Source: Rhodospirillaceae bacterium
GTDB lineage: Bacteria > Pseudomonadota > Alphaproteobacteria > Rhodospirillales > UBA2165
Assembly (NCBI GenBank): GCA_018649725.1
Contig: JABIHH010000009.1
Span: 1-64,000 of the forward strand
Direction: 5' to 3'
Length of the DNA stretch: 64,000 nucleotides
Part shown: in pieces, positions 16,743 through 25,886 of the stretch
Layout of the letters: the number at the start of each line of letters is the position of its first letter
How positions within the stretch are numbered: position 1 is the stretch's first letter
Position numbers and translations under genes: made by a program
The notes under the pieces: model-generated
What the model saw: the letters and a program-made list of their open reading frames with translations, nothing else
The model's database searches: none
Told to the model about the DNA's origin: nothing

Positions 16743-17570
16743 CTATTTTAACTGATCATCGTTAAGTCGATTACGCAAAATACCGACACCCTCTACTTCT
16801 ATCTCCACAACATCGCCGGCTTTCATGCCGCGTGTGCTGCCCGGTGTGCCGGTAAATATCAAATCTCCCGGTACGAGCGTAAAGTATTTGCTCGCCCAGC
16901 TGACCACTTTGTCGACGCTGTGGATCATGTTTTTGGTGCGCTCCGATTGACGGACTTCGCCATTGAGTCGAGTTTGCACCAGGAGATCATTATAGTTCAG
17001 CCCGGTCACGATAAAGGGGCCGACCGGTCCAAAACCGTCGGAAGCCTTACCGCGAAGCCATTGTAAATCAGAGGATTGCCAACTTCTCTCACTGACGTCG
17101 TTACCGGCAGTTACGCCAAAGATGTATTTATGGGCATCTTTTTGTGAAACATTCTTTGCCGTTTTGCCGATCACAATCACCATTTCCCCTTCATAGTGAG
17201 GGTTTCCGGCATCTCGCGGGATAACGATATTTTTGTTATGCGCTAAAAGTGTGCTGGGAAATTTTGCAAAGAGTGGGGGGTTGCCGGAAGAAGAAGCGTG
17301 ACTGGCGTAATTCATGCCGACGGCTAATATTTTGCTCGGCGTAGAGGGTATGAGAATTTCAATGTCAGACAGCTGTAATTTTTTGCCGGTTGTTTGATGC
17401 TGTTCAAAAATCGAGCCCCGGAGTTCATGCACTGTCGTGCCACGGACAAGCCCATATGAAATTTTTCCGCCCTGCGCATAACGGACATATTTTTTGCTAA
17501 CTTCATTTTGGGCACCAACCTGGCCGCTCACCAGTAAAAGGCTAAAGAGTACCAGACTTAAAAATCTCAT
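16743..17570 (-). CDS. fumarylacetoacetate-hydrolase-fold protein with signal peptide
   Basis: The FAH domain is complete: KILAVGMNYASH, the metal-binding YEGEMVIVIG (Glu-x-Glu), NDVSERSWQ, DGFGPVGPF and DLIFTGTPGSTRGM. The family opens 2-keto acid or acylpyruvate substrates and is normally cytosolic. Here a typical signal peptide precedes the domain (MRFLSLVLFSLLLVSGQVGA, cut likely after GA). The start is fixed by a 4-nt ATGA overlap with the ccmI stop, so the hydrophobic N-terminus is not an artefact of a wrong start. Its location at the end of the cytochrome c maturation operon suggests a periplasmic role, but none is known to me. Confidence 0.85.
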   Translation of the reverse strand: MRFLSLVLFSLLLVSGQVGAQNEVSKKYVRYAQGGKISYGLVRGTTVHELRGSIFEQHQTTGKKLQLSDIEILIPSTPSKILAVGMNYASHASSSGNPPLFAKFPSTLLAHNKNIVIPRDAGNPHYEGEMVIVIGKTAKNVSQKDAHKYIFGVTAGNDVSERSWQSSDLQWLRGKASDGFGPVGPFIVTGLNYNDLLVQTRLNGEVRQSERTKNMIHSVDKVVSWASKYFTLVPGDLIFTGTPGSTRGMKAGDVVEIEVEGVGILRNRLNDDQLK

Positions 17571-18682
17571 TTTGTCAGCTCCCGGATGCGTGCCTCCGCT
17601 TCAGCAGCTTTTTCTTCTTCTCCCAAGACGCGGTAAGCCTGGGCCAGGCGTCGCCATCCCGCGAGATCACCAGGCTCAGATTTAAGGCGCTCGGCTAATC
17701 GTTCGACCATTGAGCGGATGAATGCTTGGCGATCTTTACCCGACATTTCCTGGGCGGCTTTAACATCTTCTTGTGTTGGACCTGGGGCTGGTCCCATAGC
17801 CGGCCGAGGCGGTGCTGTTAGGCGTGGCTTGATGTCTGAAATTTTAATTTTTTCGCTTTCAGCGATAGCGGCCAGACGTTGGCGGACGATTTCCAACCAA
17901 GGCGCATTGGGAGGTGAAATGGCAATCAAGTCGATCCAATTTTGCATCGCTTCCCGGTACTTTTTTTGCTCTGCCAAATCAAGACCGAGATAATAGAGCG
18001 CCTTATGTTCACCGGGGTTGAGTTTTTGCGCGGTCTGAAAATATCGCCGCACTTCTGGCGTGAATTCTCCGCCTTCTGCCATAAAGCCGGTTTCACCTGC
18101 TGAGGCGGCTATATCGGCGCGGTTGGGATCGACTTGAAAGGCGCGTCTGAACGCCTCTGAAGCATCTTTGAAACGCTCGAGGCTGACCAAAGAGCGGCCA
18201 AGCAATAGCCAGCCTTCAATTTTATCCGGGTTTTCCTCCATCCGTGCCTTAAGCGCATTGACCAGGCGCTCCATCTCAGCGTTCGCCGCTTTCACCGGGG
18301 CGGCAAATTTACGTTTCGCAAAAGGCAAATCCGGCTTTTGCGGTGAGCCTAAATGCTGGTAAAGGCCAAGCGCCGCGAGGGGGATCACGACGATAATGGC
18401 AATTGCCATGGCAAGTCGAAGGCCGCTTGTTTGGCTCGGTGTCGCTGCTGTTTTTTCAAGGCTGGTTTTATCGAGGCGCCGATTAATTTCGGATTTAAGG
18501 GCGGCAGCTTCGACCTCGTTCAGCAAGCCACGTTCCACATCGCTGTCAATTTCCGTCAGCTGATCTTGATAGACGATGGCATTGTGATCAGATTGAGCGG
18601 CAGCCTCTTTTCGCAGCAGTGGCAGAATAATGACCAGCAAGGAAATCAAGACGAGGGCGGCGATGGCGATCCACAGGGTCAA
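17567..18682 (-). CDS. ccmI: cytochrome c maturation protein CcmI
   Basis: The 371-residue protein has two N-terminal membrane helices (residues about 3-23 and 93-113), an intervening leucine/Glu-rich cytosolic loop (NEVEAAALKSEINRRL), and a periplasmic TPR region (AFQVDPNRADI, LYYLGLDLAEQKKY) with a C-terminal helical repeat. CcmI chaperones apocytochrome c to the CcmF/H haem ligation complex. It overlaps ccmH and the FAH-like gene by 4 bp at each end, consistent with one tightly coupled operon. Confidence 0.93.
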   Translation of the reverse strand: MTLWIAIAALVLISLLVIILPLLRKEAAAQSDHNAIVYQDQLTEIDSDVERGLLNEVEAAALKSEINRRLDKTSLEKTAATPSQTSGLRLAMAIAIIVVIPLAALGLYQHLGSPQKPDLPFAKRKFAAPVKAANAEMERLVNALKARMEENPDKIEGWLLLGRSLVSLERFKDASEAFRRAFQVDPNRADIAASAGETGFMAEGGEFTPEVRRYFQTAQKLNPGEHKALYYLGLDLAEQKKYREAMQNWIDLIAISPPNAPWLEIVRQRLAAIAESEKIKISDIKPRLTAPPRPAMGPAPGPTQEDVKAAQEMSGKDRQAFIRSMVERLAERLKSEPGDLAGWRRLAQAYRVLGEEEKAAEAEARIRELTK

Positions 18683-19101
18683 TTGTCGGTCTCCTTGGCT
18701 AACTCCTCAGTGTATTTTTTCTGGCGGCGGAAGAACAAAATCAGTCCAGTTAGACCGCTCAGCGCAATGATGATTGGGCCAAACCACAGAACCAAAGTGG
18801 CGGCTTTGAACGGTGGGCGGAGCAAAACGAAATCGCCATAGCGCGACACAACATAATCGACGACCGCTTGATCACTGTCGCCAGCGGTCAGGCGCTCTCT
18901 CACCAGAACGCGGAGATCGCGCGCCAGTTGGGCATCGGAATCATCAATCGATTGGTTCTGGCAGACAACGCAGCGCAAGCCCTTGCTGATCGAGCGGGCA
19001 CGTTTTTCCATAAGCGGATCATTTAAGATCTCGCTGGGGTCAACCGCCTGGGCTGATACGGGCAATAACAAAATCAGACATAAGATAAAAAGGGTCTTCA
19101 T
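18679..19101 (-). CDS. ccmH: cytochrome c maturation protein CcmH (CycL)
   Basis: The 140-residue protein has an N-terminal signal sequence (LFILCLILLLPVSAQA), the conserved redox motif RCVVCQNQSIDDSDAQLARDLR, and a C-terminal membrane anchor (VLWFGPIIIALSGLTGLILFF). CcmH reduces the apocytochrome CxxCH disulfide in the periplasm together with CcmG. It overlaps ccmG and ccmI by 4 bp each. Confidence 0.96.
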   Translation of the reverse strand: MKTLFILCLILLLPVSAQAVDPSEILNDPLMEKRARSISKGLRCVVCQNQSIDDSDAQLARDLRVLVRERLTAGDSDQAVVDYVVSRYGDFVLLRPPFKAATLVLWFGPIIIALSGLTGLILFFRRQKKYTEELAKETDN

Positions 19102-19634
19102 TCTTTGCGCAGCCTTTCCAGAATGGGTTTCAGTGTGCGGCTCCAGTTTTGCGCGGTTATCGGGCCCATATGTTTGTAGCGAATGAGACCGTTTTTATCG
19201 ACAAAGAAGGTTTCGGGGGCCCCGGTTACACCAAAGGCGATGGCACCTTTGCTAATCGGGTCATCGCCGATGAGGGTATAGGGATCACCATATTTTTTCA
19301 GCCATCTCGGTCCGGCTTTTCGGTCGGGCTCTCGCCAGTCGATGCCGTAAACCGGCACGATATTTTTTTCCTTCAAATCCATAAGAAAGGGATGCTCAAC
19401 CCGGCAGGCGACGCACCAGGAGCCAAAGACATTAACCAGAACGACTTGGTTTTTAAGGTCGGTGTTGGACAATCCCTTGCTCGACCCCGCTATAGGAGGC
19501 AGAGAAAACTCAGGCACTTTCTGATCAATTAGAACAGACTCAAGTGACTTCGGATCGCGACCGAGACCGGCGGCAAAATAGACAGCAAGGATGCCCAGCA
19601 GGACAAGCGGAATGTAATAGGCGAGACGGTTCAT
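19098..19634 (-). CDS. ccmG: thiol:disulfide interchange protein CcmG/DsbE
   Basis: The start MNRLAYYIPLVLLG (ATG at 19634) makes a 4-nt ATGA overlap with the ccmF stop. The track start 40 codons earlier reads through ccmF in another frame. The 178-residue protein has an N-terminal membrane anchor and a periplasmic thioredoxin fold with WCVAC in VNVFGSWCVACRVEHPF, then YGIDWREP and GVTGAPETFFVD containing the cis-Pro. CcmG keeps CcmH and apocytochrome cysteines reduced. Confidence 0.96.
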   Translation of the reverse strand: MNRLAYYIPLVLLGILAVYFAAGLGRDPKSLESVLIDQKVPEFSLPPIAGSSKGLSNTDLKNQVVLVNVFGSWCVACRVEHPFLMDLKEKNIVPVYGIDWREPDRKAGPRWLKKYGDPYTLIGDDPISKGAIAFGVTGAPETFFVDKNGLIRYKHMGPITAQNWSRTLKPILERLRKE

Positions 19635-21616
19635 TCGGCCGGCGCTCCGCCTGACACCAATTTGCTTTTCATCGGTGCACCAACGCGGTGGCGGCGATCG
19701 CTCAAGCTGACGGCCGCACCTAATACCATGATCATCGCGCCGACCCACATCCACGGGACGAGAGGGTTAAAGTAAAGCCGGGTGATATAGCCGCCGCTTT
19801 TTTCATCTTTGTCACCGACCACGGCATAGAGATCGCCCAAGAAGGTTGGATGGATCGCCGCCTCGGTGGTTGGCATGGCGCGAACCGTATAGACGCGTTT
19901 TTCCGGCTCAAGTGTGAGCTTAAAATCATCTCCCTTGGTGACAATAAAGGTACCGCGGGTGCCTTTATAATTGGGGCCCTGGAATTCGTTCACGCTTTTA
20001 AGGGTATAGGTGTAGCCAGCAACATTTACCTGATCGCCAAACTTCATTACCTGAATGCTTTCAACTTTCCAGGCGCTCGAAGCAGTTATGCCCGCAATGG
20101 CAATTGCCAATCCACCATGAGCCAAAGTCATACCCCAACTGGCACGGGGTTGGCGAAAGAGACGGCTTAAGCTGTCAGCCAACGGCACTTGGAAAAGCTT
20201 GATGCGTCCGGCCAATTCCGTCAGCGTTGCGGCAAACAACCAAATCGCCAAGGCGATGCCAAAGGCGGCAAAGGCACTGGCCCGGTCGATCAAAGCCCAG
20301 GTCAGCAGCCCGCCGATGATTGTGGCCAGTGCCGCAAATTTCAGCTTTGCCGATGCACTAGAAAAATCGCCGCGTTTCCATTTCAAAAAAGGCGCAATGC
20401 CCATGACCATGATCATTGGGATCATCATCGGTACAAAGACGCTCTCAAAATAAGGTGCGCCGACCGACACTTTGCCGAGTTCCAGCACATCAATAAACAA
20501 AGGATAAAGGGTGCCGAGCAGCACAGAAGCCGCCGCGACGGTGAGTAGGAAATTATTCAATAGCAATCCGCCCTCGCGGGAGACCGGCTGAAACAATCCG
20601 CTGCCTTTAAGTTGCGGGCCACGCCAGGCAAACAGCGCAAAGGCCCCGCCGATGGTGATCACCAGCAGCAACAATATAAAGACGCCGCGGGTCGGGTCAG
20701 ACGCAAAGGCATGCACCGAGGTAATGACGCCGGAACGCACCAGGAAGGTGCCGAGCAGGCTCAGACCAAAAGCGATGATGGCGAGAAAAATCGTCCAGCT
20801 TTTAAGGCTGTCGCGTTTTTCAGAGACGATCGCCGAGTGCAACAAAGCGGTTGCAGCCAGCCACGGCATGAAGGATGCGTTCTCGACCGGGTCCCAAAAC
20901 CACCAGCCGCCCCAACCGAGTTCATAATAAGCCCACCAGGATCCAAGCACGATGCCGGCGGTCAGGAAACACCAGGCAGCTAGAGTCCAGGGCCGCACCC
21001 AACGGGCCCAGGCGGCATCGACGCGGCCTTCGATCAAGGCGGCGACAGCAAAGGAAAAGGTGATGGAAAGCCCGACATAGCCCAAATAGAGCAGGGGCGG
21101 ATGAAAGGCGAGACCGGGATCTTGTAACAGCGGATTAAGGCCATTGCCGTTCACCGGCGCTGGATCGAGCCTTAAAAAGGGATTTGATGTCAATAATATG
21201 AAAGCGAGCACGCCAGTGGCGATCAAAGACTGTACGCCCAAAACACGTACTTTTAAGGACGGTCTGAGATTGTTGCCAAATGCTGCAATGGCGGCACCGT
21301 AAGCCGCTAAGATTAATGCCCAAAGTAACATCGAGCCTTCATGATTGCCCCAGACGCCACTGATTTTATACAGCATCGGCTTGGCGGTATGAGAGTTGGA
21401 GGCCACGTTCATGACGGAAAAATCGGATGTTACGAAAGCATAAGTGAGGGCGGCAAAGGCGCCGACGATCAGGGCGAATTGGATAAGAGCCGCGGGCGCT
21501 GCAATCGCCATCAAGGATTGATTTTGCCGATGGGCGCCCACCATCGGCAACGTGCCTTGCAGCGCTGCCACAAACAGCGACAAGATCAGGGCAAAATGAC
21601 CAATTTCTACAATCAT
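19631..21616 (-). CDS. ccmF: haem lyase CcmF
   Basis: This 661-residue polytopic protein carries the WWD haem-handling motif GWGGWWFWDPVENASFMPW and about 14-15 hydrophobic segments. The length matches full CcmF. It attaches haem from holo-CcmE to apocytochrome c together with CcmH/I. A 133-bp gap holding a short palindromic repeat separates it from ccmE upstream, while downstream it overlaps ccmG. Confidence 0.97.
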   Translation of the reverse strand: MIVEIGHFALILSLFVAALQGTLPMVGAHRQNQSLMAIAAPAALIQFALIVGAFAALTYAFVTSDFSVMNVASNSHTAKPMLYKISGVWGNHEGSMLLWALILAAYGAAIAAFGNNLRPSLKVRVLGVQSLIATGVLAFILLTSNPFLRLDPAPVNGNGLNPLLQDPGLAFHPPLLYLGYVGLSITFSFAVAALIEGRVDAAWARWVRPWTLAAWCFLTAGIVLGSWWAYYELGWGGWWFWDPVENASFMPWLAATALLHSAIVSEKRDSLKSWTIFLAIIAFGLSLLGTFLVRSGVITSVHAFASDPTRGVFILLLLVITIGGAFALFAWRGPQLKGSGLFQPVSREGGLLLNNFLLTVAAASVLLGTLYPLFIDVLELGKVSVGAPYFESVFVPMMIPMIMVMGIAPFLKWKRGDFSSASAKLKFAALATIIGGLLTWALIDRASAFAAFGIALAIWLFAATLTELAGRIKLFQVPLADSLSRLFRQPRASWGMTLAHGGLAIAIAGITASSAWKVESIQVMKFGDQVNVAGYTYTLKSVNEFQGPNYKGTRGTFIVTKGDDFKLTLEPEKRVYTVRAMPTTEAAIHPTFLGDLYAVVGDKDEKSGGYITRLYFNPLVPWMWVGAMIMVLGAAVSLSDRRHRVGAPMKSKLVSGGAPAE

Positions 21617-21690
21617 AAATCTAACTCCACTTCTCTAAAATCTCGGGCCATGGGGTCGATCTTTAGTCTGAGAACTTGCAACCAGCATTT

Positions 21691-21712
21691 CCTCCCCCTC
21701 AAGGGGGGAAGG
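21691..21712. repeat. CCTCCCCCTCAAGGGGGG-type palindromic repeat
   Basis: A 22-bp GC-rich near-palindrome sits in the ccmE-ccmF gap. Its first 19 bases recur at 31444-31464 inside a repeat cluster, so it belongs to a dispersed intergenic palindrome family. It could form a hairpin in the ccm transcript between ccmE and ccmF, but has no T-tract of its own. Confidence 0.7.
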
Positions 21713-21749
21713 GGCGATAGCGGGAATTTTGCTCTCTCTCATAAAATCT

Positions 21750-22211
21750 CTATTTCTTTTTCTCTGCCGGTTTCCATTGGCCGGATTTTTTCAAGGCTTC
21801 GGCGACTTCGGGCGGCATGTAGGTCTCGTCGTGTTTGGCGAGAACCTCACGCGCGGTAAAGATCGCATTGTTGTAATGTCCTTCGGCCACGATGCCTTGG
21901 CCTTCCCGGAATAGATCGGGCAGCAATCCTCTGAACTCTACCACAACGGATTTATTGAGATCGGTCACTTTGAAGCGAGTGGTCGCGCCATCGGCGGTTT
22001 TCGAGACACTGCCTTCCTCGACCAGACCACCAATGCGCAGGCGCTGTTCGGGCCGGAGCTCGTGCTTGGCAAATTTTTCGACAATTTCGGTTGGGCTGTG
22101 GAAGAAGACGATGTTGTCTTCAAAAGCGGTCAGGATGAGGGCCGCAGCGGCAGCTAAGACCAAGATGCCGAGGGCAACAAAGGAAAGGCGGCGATGTTTA
22201 CGTTTCATCAT
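21750..22211 (-). CDS. ccmE: haem chaperone CcmE
   Basis: The 153-residue protein has an N-terminal membrane anchor after a basic MMKRKHRRLS start, an OB-fold (FVALGILVLAAAAALILTAF, then RIGGLVEEGSV) and the covalent haem-binding histidine in LAKHDETYMPP near the C-terminus. It binds haem delivered by CcmABCD and passes it to CcmF. Its 5-prime end overlaps ccmD by 14 bp. Confidence 0.96.
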   Translation of the reverse strand: MMKRKHRRLSFVALGILVLAAAAALILTAFEDNIVFFHSPTEIVEKFAKHELRPEQRLRIGGLVEEGSVSKTADGATTRFKVTDLNKSVVVEFRGLLPDLFREGQGIVAEGHYNNAIFTAREVLAKHDETYMPPEVAEALKKSGQWKPAEKKK

Positions 22212-22362
22212 TTTGATCCGGTTGAAGCGCGTCTAATTCGGCTTTCGAGGCTTTTAGAAAACGCTGGCTTTGCACTAAAAGACCGACCAGCACGACAGTG
22301 GAAAGTCCGAAAGCCGCCCAGATGAAAGTGCCATATCCGCCCATTGATAAAAATTCAGACAT
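22198..22362 (-). CDS. ccmD: haem exporter accessory protein CcmD
   Basis: The 54-residue protein MSEFLSMGGYGTFIWAAFG... has one membrane helix preceded by the family-typical GGYGTFIW and followed by a charged tail. The track ORF extends 36 codons further upstream inside ccmC, which is not plausible. ATG 22362 lies 4 bp after the ccmC stop. CcmD helps release holo-CcmE from CcmABC. Confidence 0.93.
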   Translation of the reverse strand: MSEFLSMGGYGTFIWAAFGLSTVVLVGLLVQSQRFLKASKAELDALQPDQNDET

Positions 22363-22366
22363 CGGG

Positions 22367-23089
22367 TTAGCCCTCCGCTTGGCGAATACGAAGCGCGCGC
22401 ACTTTGTTGGCGTTAAGCTCGGCGCGGGTGCGAATAAAGAGAATCCAGAAATAGAGCGCGGTATAGCCAACCGCCATCAAAAGCAGCGGTGTCAGCATGC
22501 TCGGATGAACGGCGGGACCGTCCATTTTAACCACACTGGCAGGCTGGTGCAGGGTGTTCCACCAATCAACACTGAATTTAATGATCGGCACATTAATCAC
22601 GCCAACGATGGAGAGAATGGCCGCTGCGCGCGCACCGCGGGTCGGCTCATCAAAAGCGTTATAGAGCACCATATAGCCGAGATAGAGAAAAAACAGGATC
22701 AGCACCGAGGTCAGGCGCGCATCCCACACCCACCAGGTTCCCCACATTGGCTTGCCCCAAAGCGAGCCGGTGGCAAGTGCCAGAAAGGTAAAACAAGCAC
22801 CGATGGGGGCCGTTGATTTGGCGACAATATCGGCCACCATATGACGCCAGATGAGAGCGACAGCGCTGGAACACGCCAAACCCACATAGCAAAACATCGC
22901 CATCCAGGCGGCCGGGACGTGGACATACATCATGCGCACGGTCTCGCTTTGCTGGTAATCCGGCGGAGATTTGAACAGCGCATAATAAAGTCCGGCACCA
23001 ATGGTCAGGATCGTCACCACCATCGCTATCGGCTGCAACTTCGAGATCAGCCGAAGATATCGGGTTGGGTTGGCAAAATAGTTAAACAT
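22367..23089 (-). CDS. ccmC: haem exporter membrane protein CcmC
   Basis: This 240-residue protein has six hydrophobic segments and the WWD motif WGTWWVWDARLTS, flanked by conserved His residues (YVHVPAAWMAM). CcmC presents haem to CcmE. The gap of 122 bp to ccmB upstream is the only sizeable gap in the first half of the operon. Confidence 0.97.
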   Translation of the reverse strand: MFNYFANPTRYLRLISKLQPIAMVVTILTIGAGLYYALFKSPPDYQQSETVRMMYVHVPAAWMAMFCYVGLACSSAVALIWRHMVADIVAKSTAPIGACFTFLALATGSLWGKPMWGTWWVWDARLTSVLILFFLYLGYMVLYNAFDEPTRGARAAAILSIVGVINVPIIKFSVDWWNTLHQPASVVKMDGPAVHPSMLTPLLLMAVGYTALYFWILFIRTRAELNANKVRALRIRQAEG

Positions 23090-23211
23090 GTTCCTAAGCG
23101 TTTTTTAGTTAGTCCTAAAGTATGTCATGGATATAGCCTATTTCGGCTAGATGCAAATTGATCTTACTCAACCTGACATCAAAGTTAAGTTAAAAATTGG
23201 TAATGAATCTC

Positions 23212-23889
23212 TTATTCAACAGCTTGGCGAAGGGCGGCGGCACTGGCCCAGGGACACAGCGCCAGACCGGCCAGCAATAGGCCGCTTAAAATCAGCAATT
23301 GCGGCTCACTCGGCAGATCGGTCAGCGCCGCATCGACGGCGCTCACACCAAAAATAAGTGTCGGGATAAACAGCGGCAGAATCAACAGCGACAATAAAAC
23401 ACCGCTGCGGCGGGCACCTAGTATAAGTGCTGCCCCAATCGCGCCGATCAAACTCAGCGTCGGTGTGCCGAGGGCGAGTGCTGCCAGCAACACGCCATAG
23501 CCCGACGCTTCCATATTGAGCAGCAGTGCCAAAAGCGGTGAGACAATAATCAGCGGTAGGCCGGTGGTCAGCCAATGGGCAATGGTTTTGGCCAGCACCA
23601 GCAACTCTAACGGCTGCGGGGTGAGGACCAAAAGATCGAGACTACCATCTTCGTAATCGGTCTGAAACAAACGGTCCATCGAGAGCATGGCGGAAAGCAG
23701 GGCGGCGACCCAAATTACGCCGGCGCTGATGCGGGTCAGGATGCCGGGTTCCGGGCCGACGCCAAGCGGGAACAGGACGACCACCAGCACAAAGAACATC
23801 ACCACCATCCAACTATCCGCGCCGTGGCGAATGGCGAGACGCAGCTCGCGCTTAATGAGAGAGTTAAAGACCTGGAAGAATGGGCTCAT
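23212..23889 (-). CDS. ccmB: haem exporter permease CcmB
   Basis: The 225-residue protein has about six hydrophobic segments and the CcmB-typical LLVLTPQPLELLVLAKTIAHWL motif. It forms the membrane part of the CcmAB ABC complex. The start overlaps the ccmA stop by 4 bp. Confidence 0.95.
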   Translation of the reverse strand: MSPFFQVFNSLIKRELRLAIRHGADSWMVVMFFVLVVVLFPLGVGPEPGILTRISAGVIWVAALLSAMLSMDRLFQTDYEDGSLDLLVLTPQPLELLVLAKTIAHWLTTGLPLIIVSPLLALLLNMEASGYGVLLAALALGTPTLSLIGAIGAALILGARRSGVLLSLLILPLFIPTLIFGVSAVDAALTDLPSEPQLLILSGLLLAGLALCPWASAAALRQAVE

Positions 23890-24527
23890 AAGGCGCCTCT
23901 ATTGGAGCTGGTAAATTCCGAGATATCCAAGATATTACTGTCAGACACCAATTCTTCGTGCGTCGCGACCGCGACCATGCCGCCTTTGTCTTGATGGGCG
24001 GCGATGGCATGGCGAAGCGCAACGACGGAATCTGTATCTAGCGAATTGGCGGGCTCGTCCAGCAACCAGAGCGGCGCAGCGCTGGCACAAATGCGGGCTA
24101 GATTGAGCCGTTTGCGCTGACCCGCCGATAAAAACCGGGCCGGTAGGGCCGCCAGATGGGTGAGCGAGAAAGTCTTGAGCGCGTCTCTGACCAGCCGTTT
24201 TTCCGGCTCTGCGCCACTCATCTCTGCCCAGAAAGTTAGATTTTCTTCCACCGTCAGAGCGGTCTTTACCGCATCTTGGTGGCCGACATAATGCAAGCGG
24301 CCGCGAAAAATTTCTGGATCATCGCGGGTGTTCTCACCGCCCCAAAGGAGCTCGCCACTAACCGGGCGCAGCAATCCGGCCATCAGGCGCAGCAGGGTTG
24401 ATTTGCCGCTGCCGTTTGGGCCCTGCAAATAGAGCACTTCACCTTCATCAATCGAGAATGCGAGCTTGGAAAACACCACCCGCTCGCCCCGAATACAGGT
24501 CAGATCTTGTCCAGTAAACTCAGCCAT
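23886..24527 (-). CDS. ccmA: haem exporter ATP-binding protein CcmA
   Basis: This 213-residue ABC ATPase has Walker A GPNGSGKST, an LSAGQRKRLNLAR signature and Walker B LWLLDEPANSLD. CcmA drives release of holo-CcmE from the CcmCDE complex. It is the first gene of ccmABCDEFGHI, and the Rieske gene lies 43 bp upstream on the same strand. Confidence 0.96.
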   Translation of the reverse strand: MAEFTGQDLTCIRGERVVFSKLAFSIDEGEVLYLQGPNGSGKSTLLRLMAGLLRPVSGELLWGGENTRDDPEIFRGRLHYVGHQDAVKTALTVEENLTFWAEMSGAEPEKRLVRDALKTFSLTHLAALPARFLSAGQRKRLNLARICASAAPLWLLDEPANSLDTDSVVALRHAIAAHQDKGGMVAVATHEELVSDSNILDISEFTSSNRGAL

Positions 24528-24570
24528 CCCTCATACCTATCCGAGGAAGTTTGAAGAGACAACAGATTCT

Positions 24571-25731
24571 CTAGAAACCAAGTTCCGGTTCCACCGTCAT
24601 GGGTGACCAACTTGTCGTCGGCTCACCACTAGCGACAGCTAACATCTCCCGCTCAAAAACCTTCCGCATGGCGGCAATACCGATATCGGTTCGGCCCAAT
24701 AGTTCCTGGGAGCGGTCAACTATCTGCTCTTGCCCGGCCTGGGCCAGCCCATCTTCAAGCAGTAAAAGATGCGGGTGATCAAGATAGTCATTGATGTGGC
24801 CTTTGCCGGCCAAAATCTCATGGGTCAGCTCATGAATAGGTGGATATTTTTTGACCTTCTCGTTAAAGCGCTCATACATAGCGTGATAGGCGTCCATATC
24901 CTTTTCATCGATATGAACATTCATCGTGAAATAGACCCGGTGATTTTTATCATCCATCGGCACCAGAATAATATTGGTATCGCGCCAGCCGCCGACTTCC
25001 ATCAAATCGTTAAACGTCGGGATCATAATCCGCATGATATTGGGCAGCACGTAGTGAACTTTACGGGTCTTGCCGCCGCTTACTTTAGATTCGCGGATCA
25101 TGCCGTAATCGGTTTCATAAAAATTCATTTCCGGCAGCTCATAACGTCGCCCTAGTTTGTCATGGGAATCGCCAAAGGTATGAACGAAAGCAATATGAGT
25201 TTCATCAAAATGATTTTCCATGGTTTGAAACCAATTGCAGGGAAAAATCGTCGCATGATTTTCAATCACACCAATATCTTCATATTTTTTGAAAGGCGGG
25301 AAATGCGGCGGCTCGCCGTCACCGAAATAGGCATATATGAGGCCCAGAAATTCCTGTACGGGATATCCCGGGATATCGGCTTGGGGGAACGCTCCAGTGT
25401 TTTTTTCGCCCGGCCGTTCAACACAACAGCCGTTGCCGTCGAATTTCCAACCATGATACATGCATTGGAGGGTGTCGCCCTTGACCCAGCCGGTTGAGAG
25501 CTGTGCCGAGCGGTGGGAGCATCTATGGCCGACGACATGCGCCGTGCCCGTCTCACCCCGAAACAACGTGAACTCTTCATCCATCACTTGAACCGGCAGG
25601 GCTTGGCCGTTGGCGATTTCGCTCGATAGTCCGACGGGTTGCCAAAATTGCCGGAGGTATTTTCCGCCAATCGTGTCTGGTCCCGAGGCGACATAATCTG
25701 CCCAGCGGTCTTTGCCGTGTACTTGCTCCAT
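24571..25731 (-). CDS. Rieske [2Fe-2S] aromatic-ring-hydroxylating oxygenase, large subunit
   Basis: The Rieske ligands are CSH (in GHRCSHRSAQ) and CMYH (in LQCMYHGWKF). The mononuclear iron site reads ENHFDETHIAFVH, with Asp and two His. This matches phthalate-dioxygenase or vanillate-demethylase type enzymes of one polypeptide (about 386 residues). The start is the ATG at 25731, which has AGGA seven bases upstream. The ATG at 25737 is too close to that site, and the long track ORF runs into the structured RNA-like region. No reductase partner gene lies nearby, and the substrate is unknown. Confidence 0.87.
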   Translation of the reverse strand: MEQVHGKDRWADYVASGPDTIGGKYLRQFWQPVGLSSEIANGQALPVQVMDEEFTLFRGETGTAHVVGHRCSHRSAQLSTGWVKGDTLQCMYHGWKFDGNGCCVERPGEKNTGAFPQADIPGYPVQEFLGLIYAYFGDGEPPHFPPFKKYEDIGVIENHATIFPCNWFQTMENHFDETHIAFVHTFGDSHDKLGRRYELPEMNFYETDYGMIRESKVSGGKTRKVHYVLPNIMRIMIPTFNDLMEVGGWRDTNIILVPMDDKNHRVYFTMNVHIDEKDMDAYHAMYERFNEKVKKYPPIHELTHEILAGKGHINDYLDHPHLLLLEDGLAQAGQEQIVDRSQELLGRTDIGIAAMRKVFEREMLAVASGEPTTSWSPMTVEPELGF

Positions 25732-25886
25732 ATTCATATCCTGCCTGCTCGCTTTATTTTGGGAAGTTGATTTTACACTAAAAATATCTTGGGAACCAAT
25801 GAGGATAGGCCATTTAAATTTTAACCTTGAGATGCTCGGCCAACCGAATGGCGAGAAGCGGTGATTTAATACGAGAGGAAAAAGCC

